64,000 nt of DNA. Origin: CAWIJJ01 sp963836405 (GTDB taxonomy: Bacteria > Acidobacteriota > Terriglobia > Bryobacterales > Bryobacteraceae). The stretch spans positions 186,001 through 250,000 of the forward strand of contig CAWIJL010000006.1 in the NCBI GenBank assembly GCA_963836405.1, in the 5' to 3' direction. A model generated the notes under the pieces. It did no database searches. It was not told the DNA's origin and saw nothing but the letters and a program-made list of their open reading frames with translations. Below are positions 52,871-61,636 of the stretch, one piece after another. Position 1 is the first letter of the stretch. Every line of letters starts with the position of its first letter. A program made the translations under genes and the position numbers.

Positions 52871-54046
52871 ATGTCTTATCTCTCCATACGCGACCTCGAT
52901 CTGAACGGAAAGACCGTCTTCATCCGGGTGGATTTCAATGTGCCGCTGCAAAAGAACGAGCAGGGCGCCATGGAAATCACGAGCGACAAGCGCATCAAGG
53001 CGTCGCTGCCCACGATTCAATACGCACTCGATCACGGAGCGGGCGTCATCCTCGCTTCGCACCTCGGGCGCCCAAAAGGCAAGCCGAATCCGGAAATGAG
53101 CCTGAAGCCGGCCGCGGCGCGCCTGGAGCAATTGCTCGGACGGCCCGTCAAGATGGCGCCCGACTGCATCGGGCCCGAAGTACAAGCCATGAAGCCGGCT
53201 CCGGGCGAGGTGCTGCTGCTCGAGAACCTGCGCTATCACGCCGAAGAGGAGAAGAACGATCCGGAGTTCGCCAAACAGCTCGCCTCCCTCGCCGACGTTT
53301 ACGTGAACGACGCTTTCGGCTCCGCGCACCGCGCGCACGCCTCCACCGAAGGCATGATCCGCTTCATGCCAAAAGCCGCCGCCGGACTGCTAATGGAGCA
53401 GGAGCTTAAATACCTGGGCAAGGCCACCACGAATCCGGACCGGCCCTGCGTGGCCATTCTGGGCGGCGCCAAGGTATCCGATAAGATCGAAGTCATCGCA
53501 AATCTTGGCAAGGTCGTCGATAAGCTGCTGATCGGCGGCGCGATGGCTTATACCTTCCTGCGCGCCCAAAGCCAACCTACCGGAAACTCGCTCGTAGAAG
53601 AGGACAAGGTGGATTTGGCCAAGCGGCTGCTCGAATCGCTCGGATCTAAACTGATGCTCCCCGTCGATCACGTGGTGGTCGCGGAGATCGCGCCGGGCGC
53701 CGCCAACGAGGTCGTCACGACGATTCCAGCGGACAAGATCGGCGTGGACATCGGTCCCGCCACGATCCGCGCCTATGCCGAAGTCATTGCCGGCGCCAAG
53801 ACGGTAATCTGGAACGGACCCATGGGTATCTTCGAAAAGCCGCCCTTCGACCAGGGCACCGTCGCGCTTGCCAAAGCGGTTGCGGATTCGGGCGCGACCT
53901 CGGTGGTCGGCGGCGGCGACTCCGAAAAGGCGATCAAGGCCGCGGGCGTCACCAGCAAGATCTCGCACGTCTCTACCGGCGGCGGCGCCTCCCTCGAATT
54001 CCTCGCCGGCATCAAGCTGCCGGGCGTGGCGGCGCTGGAGCAATAG
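52871..54046 (+). CDS. pgk: Phosphoglycerate kinase
   Basis: 391 residues from ATG 52871 (MSYLSIRDLDLNGKTVFIRV). An open frame from 52784 adds only a tail not found in PGK. RVDFNVPLQ at the start, SHLGRPKGK (about 65-73), LLLENLRYHAEEEKNDPEF, ILGGAKVSDKIEVI and GGGDSEKAIKAAG with GGGASLEFLAG at the end carry the substrate and nucleotide sites. It works in glycolysis. Its stop lies 10 bp before the convergent M20 stop. Confidence 0.96.
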   Translation: MSYLSIRDLDLNGKTVFIRVDFNVPLQKNEQGAMEITSDKRIKASLPTIQYALDHGAGVILASHLGRPKGKPNPEMSLKPAAARLEQLLGRPVKMAPDCIGPEVQAMKPAPGEVLLLENLRYHAEEEKNDPEFAKQLASLADVYVNDAFGSAHRAHASTEGMIRFMPKAAAGLLMEQELKYLGKATTNPDRPCVAILGGAKVSDKIEVIANLGKVVDKLLIGGAMAYTFLRAQSQPTGNSLVEEDKVDLAKRLLESLGSKLMLPVDHVVVAEIAPGAANEVVTTIPADKIGVDIGPATIRAYAEVIAGAKTVIWNGPMGIFEKPPFDQGTVALAKAVADSGATSVVGGGDSEKAIKAAGVTSKISHVSTGGGASLEFLAGIKLPGVAALEQ

Positions 54047-54056
54047 AAGCGCGGGA

Positions 54057-55667
54057 TCAGCGCACCGTCGGGTACCTGATGCCCAACTGCTCCAGGTAGG
54101 TGTCGTACTTGGACGGGTCGTAGTAGAACTTCTTCATCTGCTCGCGATACTGGTTCATCGGCTTGGTGTTGAGCCAGATCGCGGGCTGATCGTCGGCCCG
54201 CAGAAAACTTTTGTACTTTGTCGTCTTGGTCTGGACATCGGTGAAATAAGTCCACGCGTTCTTCACCAGCTCCGGACGCAGCAGAATATCCAGTATCGTC
54301 ATCGCCTGCACCTTCGCGCCCGCAACTACGCCCTTGTGCGCGATCGGCGTAGCCATGGCGATGGCATCGGCCCAGTTGTGGCCAGGCCCGGCCGGGATAT
54401 TCGCCGGATAACGCAGCGTCACCGTGGGCACGTTCCACGATACATCTCCGATGTCGTCCGACCCGCCGCCGGTGGGCACCTGTCCCTGGCCGCCCGCCCC
54501 GTCGGCATTCTCGCCTGCCGCCTGCGGCTGGCGCATCCCGGTCAGCCGGGTCGCCAGGCCCCGCTCGTTGCCCTTCAGCTCTTTTTGCAGCGCCCGCGCC
54601 AGCTTCTGATCGTCCTCCGACCACTGCGGCAGCCCGACTTTCTTGATGTTTTCGTACATGGCCTCGGCTACGGGCCGGTTGAAGTGGCCCGGCCACGCGC
54701 TTCCCAGCAGCCGCGAAGTAAATGTTGTGTCGGTCATCAGCGCCGCCGCCTGCGCCATCTTGTCCCCGATCTTCCACATCTCCATGATGTGGTTGTAATC
54801 GGCCTCGCGGAAGTAATACCAGACGGCGGCCGTCGGCGGCACCACGTTCGGCTGGTCTCCCCCATCCGTGATCACGTAGTGGGAACGCTGCGCCAGGCGT
54901 AGGTGCTCACGCCGAAAGTTCCAACCGACGTCCATCAGTTCCACCGCGTCCAGCGCGCTGTGGCCGCGCCACGGCGCTCCCGCGGCATGGGCACTCTCGC
55001 CTTTGAACTGATACTCGACCGAAACCAGGCCGTTCTGATTCTGCGCCGGGCCCCACGTGACGCTCAGGTTGTTCGAGACGTGCGTAAACAGGCACACGTC
55101 CACGTCCTTGAACAGGCCCGCGCGCACGAAGTAGGCCTTGGTGGCCACCAGTTCCTCCGCCACTCCCGGCCAGAGTTGAATCGTGCCCGGCAGTCTTTCC
55201 CGCTCCATGACCTTCTTCACCGCCACAGCCGCGAGGATGTTCAATGGCACGCCCGAGTTGTGCCCCTCGCCGTGCCCCGGCGCGCCTGCGATCATCGGCT
55301 CGTGCCATGCCACGCCCGGCTTCTGGGAAGCCTGCGGAATGTCGTCGATGTCCGATCCGAGCGAGATCACGGGCTTGCCCGAGCCCCACGTTGCCACCCA
55401 CGCCGTCGGAATGCCGGCCACCCCGCGCTCCACCCGGAAGCCCTCCTTTTCCAGAATGCCGCTCAGGTACTTCGATGTTTCGATCTCCTGAAAACCCAGT
55501 TCGGCGAAGCTGAAGACGCTGTCCACCATCACCTGCGCCTGTTTCTTCATTCCATCGATCTGGCCGGCGAGGTCGGCTTTGAGAGCGGCCTCCTTGTCGG
55601 GACTGACGTTGTTCTGCGCCAGGATGCAGAGACAGGCCGCGAGAAGCAGAAGAACCGTCTTGAACAT
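54057..55667 (-). CDS. Secreted M20-family amidohydrolase
   Basis: 536 residues from ATG 55667. The signal peptide MFKTVLLLLAACLCILA ends about AQ. It has the M20D amidohydrolase pattern: SFAELGFQEIETSKYLSGIL near residue 50-70, SDIDDIPQ, GHGEGHNSGV, and EELVATKAYFVRAG with metal-binding His and Glu. Length (over 500) is larger than plain IAA-aminohydrolases (about 400); the extra lies in the second half. Best match in style is p-aminobenzoyl-glutamate or aminoacylase-like. It is divergent from the PadR gene. Confidence 0.85.
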   Translation of the reverse strand: MFKTVLLLLAACLCILAQNNVSPDKEAALKADLAGQIDGMKKQAQVMVDSVFSFAELGFQEIETSKYLSGILEKEGFRVERGVAGIPTAWVATWGSGKPVISLGSDIDDIPQASQKPGVAWHEPMIAGAPGHGEGHNSGVPLNILAAVAVKKVMERERLPGTIQLWPGVAEELVATKAYFVRAGLFKDVDVCLFTHVSNNLSVTWGPAQNQNGLVSVEYQFKGESAHAAGAPWRGHSALDAVELMDVGWNFRREHLRLAQRSHYVITDGGDQPNVVPPTAAVWYYFREADYNHIMEMWKIGDKMAQAAALMTDTTFTSRLLGSAWPGHFNRPVAEAMYENIKKVGLPQWSEDDQKLARALQKELKGNERGLATRLTGMRQPQAAGENADGAGGQGQVPTGGGSDDIGDVSWNVPTVTLRYPANIPAGPGHNWADAIAMATPIAHKGVVAGAKVQAMTILDILLRPELVKNAWTYFTDVQTKTTKYKSFLRADDQPAIWLNTKPMNQYREQMKKFYYDPSKYDTYLEQLGIRYPTVR

Positions 55668-55699
55668 TGCAATAGTGTACACTGGCGCCCGGCCCGCGC

Positions 55700-55727
55700 T
55701 TGTGTGGGGCGGGGCACCTCCTATAGA
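55700..55727 (+). promoter_or_regulatory. Promoter of the PadR-ADOP operon
   Basis: TTGTGT (55700-55705) and TATAGA (55722-55727), 16 bp apart. The start would be near 55734. An ATG at 55728 touches the -10 box, so the ATG at 55743 is chosen for PadR. Confidence 0.5.
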
Positions 55728-55742
55728 ATGTCTGTACGAGCA

Positions 55743-56078
55743 ATGCCGCCCAACGTCAACACCAGCCTTTTACAAGGCACTCTCGATGTTCTGATCCTGA
55801 AAGTAGTGGCGCTGCAGCCAATGCACGGCCTCGGAATTTCGCGCCGCATCGCGCAGGTTACGCGAGACACGTTCCAAGTGAAGCCGGGGTCGCTGTTTCC
55901 GGCGCTGCACCGCATGGAGGAGGCGGGGTGGCTCGCTTCCGAGTGGGGCGAATCGGAGAATAAACGCCGGGCAAAGTTCTACCGGATAACCGCGGCCGGG
56001 CGGCGGCAGCTCAAGGAAGAGACGGCGCAGTGGGCGCGCATCTCCTCGGCGATGGCGAGCGCGCTCGAAACAATGTAG
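55743..56078 (+). CDS. PadR family transcription regulator
   Basis: 111 residues from ATG 55743. PadR winged helix: TSLLQGTLDVLILKVVALQPMHGLGISRRIAQVT, then KPGSLFPALHRMEEAGWLASEWGESENKRRAKFYRITAAGRRQLKEET. Upstream open frame is the antisense of the M20 gene. PadR genes next to ADOP permeases are a hallmark of Acidobacteria. Stop is 17 bp before the permease start, with AGGAGG in between. Confidence 0.9.
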   Translation: MPPNVNTSLLQGTLDVLILKVVALQPMHGLGISRRIAQVTRDTFQVKPGSLFPALHRMEEAGWLASEWGESENKRRAKFYRITAAGRRQLKEETAQWARISSAMASALETM

Positions 56079-56095
56079 CCCACACCAGGAGGAGT

Positions 56096-58744
56096 ATGCC
56101 GTTCTGGCATCGGGCAAAAACACTTTGGCGGAATCTCACGCGCAAGCAGCGTGTGGAGAATGACCTCGACGCCGAGATTCGCGCCTACCGGGAGATGCTC
56201 GAGGACGAAAAGCGGGCGGCGGGTGTGGATGCGGCGGCTGCGAGACGGGAAGCGCTGCTGGATCTCGGGGGCGCGGAGCAGATCAAAGAGGAGGTACGCG
56301 CGGTGAGGCTGGGATTCACACTCGAATCGATTGCGATCGAGGTTCGGCAAGCCGTTCGGGGCTTGGGGCGCAACTCGGGGCTGACCGCGCTGGGAACGGC
56401 CATGCTCGCGCTCGGTATCGGGGCGAGCACGGTGGTATTCAGCATCTTCTATGCGGCGTTGGTGCAACCGCTGCCGTTCCGGGACTCGGAGCGGCTGGTA
56501 CAGGTGTGGGAAACGCGGCTCTACCGCGATATCGATCGCGCCCCGTTTGCCGAAGCCAATTTCTGGGATGTGCGGAGCCGCAACCGCTCGTTTCTGGAGA
56601 TGGCAGCCTGTCACGACGGTGACGCCAATCTCACCGGCCTCGGACAAGCGGAGAAAGTGACCCTGGCGGCGGTGACGGCCGGCTTCTTCCGCACCCTCGG
56701 GGTGCGGCCGGTGTTAGGTCGCGATTTCACGGACGATGACGGTCGCCTCGGGCCGGACAGCGCGGTGGTGATCGCGGGGTACAGGTTTTGGCAGACACAC
56801 TTCGGCGGCGACCCAAAGATTCTGGGCAAAACCCTGCGGCTGGATGACAAGGCCTATACGGTAATTGGTGTGCTGCCGCCGGGAGAGCCCTGGCTCAACC
56901 AGCAGTTGTACCAGCCGTTCGGCTACCGTCCCTCCACAGACCGCGGGAGTTGGGAGTATCCCGTAATCGGGCGCCTGAAGCCTGGTGTAACGATGGCGGC
57001 GGCGATGGCGGATGTCGAGGGTATCGCCAAACAGATCGAGCGTGACCATCCCCGGGAGACGAAGGGCATCGGCTTCCGCATGGAGCCCGCGAGCAAGTGG
57101 GTGGCGTCGGACGCGACTCGCCGGGCCTTGTGGGTGCTGCTGGGCGCGGTGACGTTCCTGCTATTGATCGCGTGTCTCAATCTGGCAAACCTGTTGCTCG
57201 CGCGTGGCATGTCACGGCAGCGGGAGATAGCGGTGCGGACCGCGCTCGGGGCCGGGCGGGCGCGGCTCGTGCGATTCGTGATGCTGGAATCGCTGCTGAT
57301 CGGCGGTTTTGGAGCGTCCCTCGGAACGGCGCTCGCATTTGCCGGTCTGCGCGCTATCCACGCGTGGGAGGTTCAGGGGGTGCCTCGGCTCGCGGATGCC
57401 GGACTGAACCCCTGGGTGCTTGGATTCACTGCCCTGTTGGCGCTGCTGACCGGGCTGCTCTCCGGCTGGGCGCCGGCGTGGCAGGTGAACGCGGGAAGCA
57501 TCATCGCCACTCTTCGCGATTCGGACCGGCAGACTGGCAGCCGCAAACAGGCGCGGTTACGCTCGGTGCTGGTGGCGGGCGAGGTGGCGCTATCGTTCGT
57601 GCTGCTGGTGGGGGCCGGGCTGTTGATCCGCAGCTTCAGCGAACTGCTGCACGTGGATCGCGGGTTCGACACGCAGAACCGGCTCCTGTTTTCGGTCGGC
57701 ATGCCGCAGGCGTACTGGAATGACGGCGTCGGGAAAAATTTTCTCGACCGATTTCTGGAGCGGCTGCGCGCGATGCCAGAGGTGGTCGCCGCCGGGGCGG
57801 TGAGCCAGCGGCCGATCGAGGGGGGTGACCCCGGTATGGGCATTGACGCCGCCTCTCCGACCCAGCACCTCAACACGATCCCGTGGGCGGGCTGGCGAAT
57901 TGTCTCCCCGGGCTATTTTCAGGCCGCCGGGTTGCGATTGCTGCGCGGCCGGTATCTGGACGAGCACGACCCGTCGATCTGGGCGGATCGCGGGCAACCG
58001 CAACCGCCACGCCGTGTCATGATCAGCGAGCGCCTGGCGAAGCTGGTTTTTCCGGAGGGAAATGCGGTCGGCAAGCACGCGCTCCTATGGAAGGGGCAGA
58101 GCAATCGGGAGGCGGAGGTGGTTGGGGTGGTGGCGGATAGCCGCGAGCGCGGGCCGGCCAACCAACCGACGTTGACGGTCTACCTGCCCTTCGGCAGCAA
58201 TGCGCTGACCGGTGAGTTCGTGGTTCACACGCACGGCAACCCGAAGGCGTTGCTCCCGACCGTGCGCGCGATCGTCAACAGCCTGGACGCGAACCTGCCG
58301 ATCTCCGACGTCCGCTCGTTTGAGGAAGTGGTGCACCGCTCGGTCGCGCCGCAGCAACTCAATGCGGTGCTGCTCGGGATCTTCAGCGGCCTGGCGCTGC
58401 TGCTCGCCACCACCGGGATTTACGGCGTGATCTCCTACTCGATGAGCCGGCGCACGTCCGAAATCGGGCTGAGGGTGGCGCTGGGAGCGAGCGCGGGCAG
58501 CATTCTCGGAATGGCGATCCGGCAGGGGATGCGGCCGGCACTCATCGGGATCGCATTGGGCGCGGCCGGCGCGTGGTGGCTGTCCAGTTATTTCGCGACG
58601 CTGCTGTTCGAAATCCAGCCGTTCGACGCAATCACGTATGCCGGGGTGGCGGTGCTGCTCCTGGCGACGGCGCTGCTGGCCTGTTACGTTCCGGGCCGGC
58701 GTGCGATGCGGACCGATCCGGCAGTGGCGCTGCGCGTCGAGTAG
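56096..58744 (+). CDS. ADOP-type FtsX/MacB permease, full length
   Basis: 882 residues from ATG 56096. It has an N-terminal prefix domain of about 80 residues (RKQRVENDLDAEIRAYREMLEDEKRAAGV and EEVRAVRLGFTLESIAIEVRQAVRGLGRNSG) that the copy at 2906 lacks. Then two MacB-like halves: PFRDSERLVQVWETR with FFRTLGVRPVLGRDFTDDDG, membrane set LLGAVTFLLLIACLNLANLLLARG, QREIAVRTALGAGRARLVR, and the second half ending with SEIGLRVALGASAGSI. It has no adjacent ATPase, as usual for this family. Expected to sit in the inner membrane and transport or regulate an unknown substrate. Confidence 0.92.
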   Translation: MPFWHRAKTLWRNLTRKQRVENDLDAEIRAYREMLEDEKRAAGVDAAAARREALLDLGGAEQIKEEVRAVRLGFTLESIAIEVRQAVRGLGRNSGLTALGTAMLALGIGASTVVFSIFYAALVQPLPFRDSERLVQVWETRLYRDIDRAPFAEANFWDVRSRNRSFLEMAACHDGDANLTGLGQAEKVTLAAVTAGFFRTLGVRPVLGRDFTDDDGRLGPDSAVVIAGYRFWQTHFGGDPKILGKTLRLDDKAYTVIGVLPPGEPWLNQQLYQPFGYRPSTDRGSWEYPVIGRLKPGVTMAAAMADVEGIAKQIERDHPRETKGIGFRMEPASKWVASDATRRALWVLLGAVTFLLLIACLNLANLLLARGMSRQREIAVRTALGAGRARLVRFVMLESLLIGGFGASLGTALAFAGLRAIHAWEVQGVPRLADAGLNPWVLGFTALLALLTGLLSGWAPAWQVNAGSIIATLRDSDRQTGSRKQARLRSVLVAGEVALSFVLLVGAGLLIRSFSELLHVDRGFDTQNRLLFSVGMPQAYWNDGVGKNFLDRFLERLRAMPEVVAAGAVSQRPIEGGDPGMGIDAASPTQHLNTIPWAGWRIVSPGYFQAAGLRLLRGRYLDEHDPSIWADRGQPQPPRRVMISERLAKLVFPEGNAVGKHALLWKGQSNREAEVVGVVADSRERGPANQPTLTVYLPFGSNALTGEFVVHTHGNPKALLPTVRAIVNSLDANLPISDVRSFEEVVHRSVAPQQLNAVLLGIFSGLALLLATTGIYGVISYSMSRRTSEIGLRVALGASAGSILGMAIRQGMRPALIGIALGAAGAWWLSSYFATLLFEIQPFDAITYAGVAVLLLATALLACYVPGRRAMRTDPAVALRVE

Positions 58745-58769
58745 GCGCCAACGGCTGTATCCTATAACT

Positions 58770-59606
58770 ATGGATGCACTCAGCTCGTTGGGACAATGGG
58801 ATGACTTCGTGGAATCCCGCTACGATCCGAACAAGAAAGCGGAGGATTTCCGCCGCTACGACGATTCGGCGCCGAGCGGCGTGCGCGAATTCTACCGCCT
58901 GAACCACACCCACCAGACGCGCGATTTCGTGCTCGCGAAAAAGGCGCAGTACGGCGCCAAAACCCGCGGCGACATGGGAATCTGGGAAGCTCTCGACTAC
59001 CTCAACACCCTGGTTGACGACAGCGACCCCGACACCGACCTCACCCAGATCGAACACAACCTCCAGACCGCCGAGGCCATCCGCAAAGACGGCCATCCGC
59101 GGTGGATGATCCTCACGGGCTTGGTTCACGACCTCGGCAAGGTCCTGTGCCTTTACGGCGAGCCGCAGTGGGCCGTCGTGGGCGACACGTTCCCGGTTGG
59201 CTGCGCCTGGTCGAACCGCATCGTCTTCCCGGAATTCTTCGAGCAGAACCCCGACGCGCGCGTGCCGGAGTACCAGACCCGCCTCGGCATTTACCGGGAA
59301 GGCTGCGGCCTGGACAATGTGGACCTGTCCTGGGGGCACGACGAGTACCTCTACCACGTGGTCAAAGACTACCTGCCGCGGGAAGCGCTGTACATGATCC
59401 GCTATCACTCCTTCTACCCGTGGCACCGCGAGGGGCAGTACTCCTACCTGCTCGACGATACGGACCGCGCCATGCTCCCGTGGGTGCAGAAGTTCAACCC
59501 GTACGACCTGTACTCGAAGAGCGCCGACCGGCCCAAACTCGCCGACGTCAAGCCGTTCTACGACGAGCTGGTGAACGAGTATTTCCCTGCGCGCATCGCC
59601 TGGTAA
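58770..59606 (+). CDS. Myo-inositol oxygenase
   Basis: 278 residues, close to the 285 of the animal enzyme. HD-domain diiron ligands all have counterparts: H96 (IEHNLQTAE), H120 and D121 (GLVHDLGK), H190 (SWGHDEY), H213 (IRYHSFYPWH) and D246 (KFNPYDLYSK). MIOX cleaves myo-inositol with O2 to D-glucuronate. It is common in eukaryotes but also known from scattered bacteria, including acidobacterial-type genomes. TATAAC at 58763-58768 is only 1 bp from the ATG and is probably not the -10 box in use. The next gene is YjbQ; no glucuronate catabolism genes follow. Confidence 0.95.
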   Translation: MDALSSLGQWDDFVESRYDPNKKAEDFRRYDDSAPSGVREFYRLNHTHQTRDFVLAKKAQYGAKTRGDMGIWEALDYLNTLVDDSDPDTDLTQIEHNLQTAEAIRKDGHPRWMILTGLVHDLGKVLCLYGEPQWAVVGDTFPVGCAWSNRIVFPEFFEQNPDARVPEYQTRLGIYREGCGLDNVDLSWGHDEYLYHVVKDYLPREALYMIRYHSFYPWHREGQYSYLLDDTDRAMLPWVQKFNPYDLYSKSADRPKLADVKPFYDELVNEYFPARIAW

Positions 59607-59640
59607 AAAGTGGAGAATGGGGTTGAGCCCCGCTCCGCTT

Positions 59641-60057
59641 ATGCCGGTCTTCCAGGAAACGTTTCGCATTTCGACCAAAGGGCACACCGACATCCTCGAT
59701 ATCACTTCCCGCGTGGAGCGCATTGTCGCGGACAGCGGGATCAGCCGCGGAATCGTCAACATTTCCGGACTTGGATCCACGCTCGCCGTGACCACCATCG
59801 AGTTCGAGCCTGGTGCCGTCGCCGACCTGCGCCGGGCCCTCGACCAGGTCGCACCCGCGAACGACGACTACCGCCACAATGCCCGCTGGGGCGACCGCAA
59901 CGGCTACGCCCATCTCCGCAGCGCCCTGATGGGAACTGCGAGGAGCTTTCCGGTATCGAACGGCGCCCTGTGCATCGGCACCTGGCAGCAAATCGTCCTG
60001 TGCGATTTCGACGACCGCCCGCGCGAGCGCGAAATTACCGTGACCATTGTGGGCTGA
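59641..60057 (+). CDS. YjbQ/UPF0047 family protein
   Basis: 138 residues from ATG 59641; ATG 59617 is an alternative with eight extra residues. The family order is kept: FQETFRISTKGHTDILDITSRVE at the start, GLGSTLAVTTIEFEPGA, DDYRHNARWGDRNGYAHLRSALMGTARSFPVSNGALCIGTWQQIVLCDFDDRPRE at the end, with the conserved His residues. Some members have been reported to act as thiamine-phosphate synthases in vitro; others are uncharacterised. It lies 35 bp downstream of the inositol oxygenase in the same direction. No thiamine genes are nearby. Confidence 0.9.
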   Translation: MPVFQETFRISTKGHTDILDITSRVERIVADSGISRGIVNISGLGSTLAVTTIEFEPGAVADLRRALDQVAPANDDYRHNARWGDRNGYAHLRSALMGTARSFPVSNGALCIGTWQQIVLCDFDDRPREREITVTIVG

Positions 60058-60064
60058 AGGCGCA

Positions 60065-61636
60065 TCACCGCCACACGGCGGCGGGAGGTGCGGCCTTCCC
60101 GGAACTGGCGTTGGCCGGCCGCGTGGCCGTGGATCGGATGGCGCGGGTCAACTCCTGTTCGGTCACCTGCACGGGCTCGCGTACCAGTTCCGGACGATTG
60201 AAGGTCATCAGGCACCTTCCATAGAAGTCCGGGTCCTCTTGCGGCATCAGGAGCGGCTTGGAAAACCGGCCGTCCGGTTCGAGGTGGGTCAGGTAGAAGC
60301 GCGCGAACATGCCATCTTCGCGCTTGGAAGAGAAGATCGCCCACTTCCCGTTGCTCGACCACGTGTGATACGAATCCGTGCGGTTGGAGTTGATCTCGTC
60401 CAGCCGCCGCACCGCGAAAGCGCTGCCGCCGACGTCCACTACGTACAGATCGCTGCTCGGCTGAAAAATGGGGAAGCTGCCGTAATCGTGTCCGCAGAAC
60501 ATCACCAGCCGGCCGTCAGGCGAGACCTGCGCCAGCGAAATGCTCTTGCCCAGCTGCTCGGACGAGACCACCGTCTCCAGTTCCCCCCAGCGATTCGACC
60601 CTTCGTCGTAAGAGATCCGCACAAGGTCGTACTGGATTTTGTCGTATTGCAGCGGGACGTGGTTTTTGTCGGCAAGTCTCTGGGCGGAGCTGAAGTATAG
60701 ATAGCGGCCGTCCTGTGACCAGGCCGGAAACGTCTCCCACCGGTCCGGCCGTGCGATCTGCGGCACCGTCACCAGTTCGTTGGTGTCCACGCGGTACGCG
60801 CTCAAGTCGGAATCCCGGTCCACCACTTCGCGCGTCTCCATGCCGGCCGTGTGGAACATCTGCATCAGGCTGTTCCGCGAAAACACCAGCAGCTTTCCCG
60901 AGGGATGCCAGCTGATATACGCCGCCGGAGCGTTGCCGTCGCGCGTATCGAGCTTCCGCGCGGTGCCGTTTTGCACCAGTAGCATGGCCGGCGATTCCCC
61001 CGGCCTGCCAGGACGCGTGTGCACCAGCATCTGAGCCGTGCCGTGATTCAGGAATGTATGGCAGTTGACGCAGGTGCCTTCGATTCCGTTGCCCTTCTCA
61101 TCCTTGCTGCGCTTGGTATCCAGGATGACCCGCTCGTCGAAACTGCGCAGGTCCCGCTGCCGGATGGAAATCTCATCCCAGCGGTCGTAGATCGGCGGGA
61201 TGTAGCGGTACTCGACGTACGGGTCCACCGGCTCGGCCGCCACCCGGTTGCGTACCGTTTCAAAGTGCATCCAGCCGGAATCGCCCTTCGCAAACAGGTC
61301 GAACCGGAGTTCGCCCCCGCGATTCGCCTCGAGCAGCTTGTGCCAGGGCTCCAGCGGAATTGCCAGCCGGGCGCCCCCGCTGAAGATTTCGAGCGCGGGT
61401 CCGCCGTCCCCGGAAATTCGCAGGCAGAACTTGCGGCCGGATTCCAGAATTTTGAAATTCAGGGGAGCAATGTTCGGCGGCATCGCCACCCCGGAGTAGT
61501 CCGGGTAGGTTGCCGCTCGCCTCCCGGCTTCGGCCGGATTCTCGATCCGCTCGGCGCCGGAGCGGAGGCCGGCCAGCGCCGCGACCGCAACCGGCAGCAG
61601 GCCGAGTCCGAAAATCCACTGTTTCCTGTGTTTCAC
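60065..61636 (-). CDS. Membrane-anchored c-type heme protein with beta-propeller
   Basis: 523 residues. N-terminal membrane anchor (WIFGLGLLPVAVAALAGL). CVNCH at 189-193 is a c-type heme-binding motif, inside GIEGTCVNCHTFLNHGTAQMLVH. Before it is a beta-rich part with PYVEYRYIPPIYDRWDEISIRQRDLRSF; after it TolB/PD40-like repeats (SWHPSGKLLVFSRN, AWSQDGRYLYFSSA, SPDGRLVMFCG, TWSSNGKWAIFSSK). The mix of a single heme site with a propeller is known from Bacteroidetes and Planctomycetes proteins. It follows its membrane partner by a 4-bp ATGA overlap. Possible role: an extracytoplasmic redox or sensor protein; unproven. Confidence 0.8.
   Translation of the reverse strand: MKHRKQWIFGLGLLPVAVAALAGLRSGAERIENPAEAGRRAATYPDYSGVAMPPNIAPLNFKILESGRKFCLRISGDGGPALEIFSGGARLAIPLEPWHKLLEANRGGELRFDLFAKGDSGWMHFETVRNRVAAEPVDPYVEYRYIPPIYDRWDEISIRQRDLRSFDERVILDTKRSKDEKGNGIEGTCVNCHTFLNHGTAQMLVHTRPGRPGESPAMLLVQNGTARKLDTRDGNAPAAYISWHPSGKLLVFSRNSLMQMFHTAGMETREVVDRDSDLSAYRVDTNELVTVPQIARPDRWETFPAWSQDGRYLYFSSAQRLADKNHVPLQYDKIQYDLVRISYDEGSNRWGELETVVSSEQLGKSISLAQVSPDGRLVMFCGHDYGSFPIFQPSSDLYVVDVGGSAFAVRRLDEINSNRTDSYHTWSSNGKWAIFSSKREDGMFARFYLTHLEPDGRFSKPLLMPQEDPDFYGRCLMTFNRPELVREPVQVTEQELTRAIRSTATRPANASSGKAAPPAAVWR

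Noticed and set aside
54903..55742. Upstream extension of the PadR frame
   Set aside because: Antisense to the M20 gene; the promoter at 55700-55727 puts the start after it.
58763..58768. TATAAC as the -10 box for the inositol oxygenase
   Set aside because: It ends 1 bp before the ATG, so transcripts from it would lack the start codon; no good -35 box is linked.
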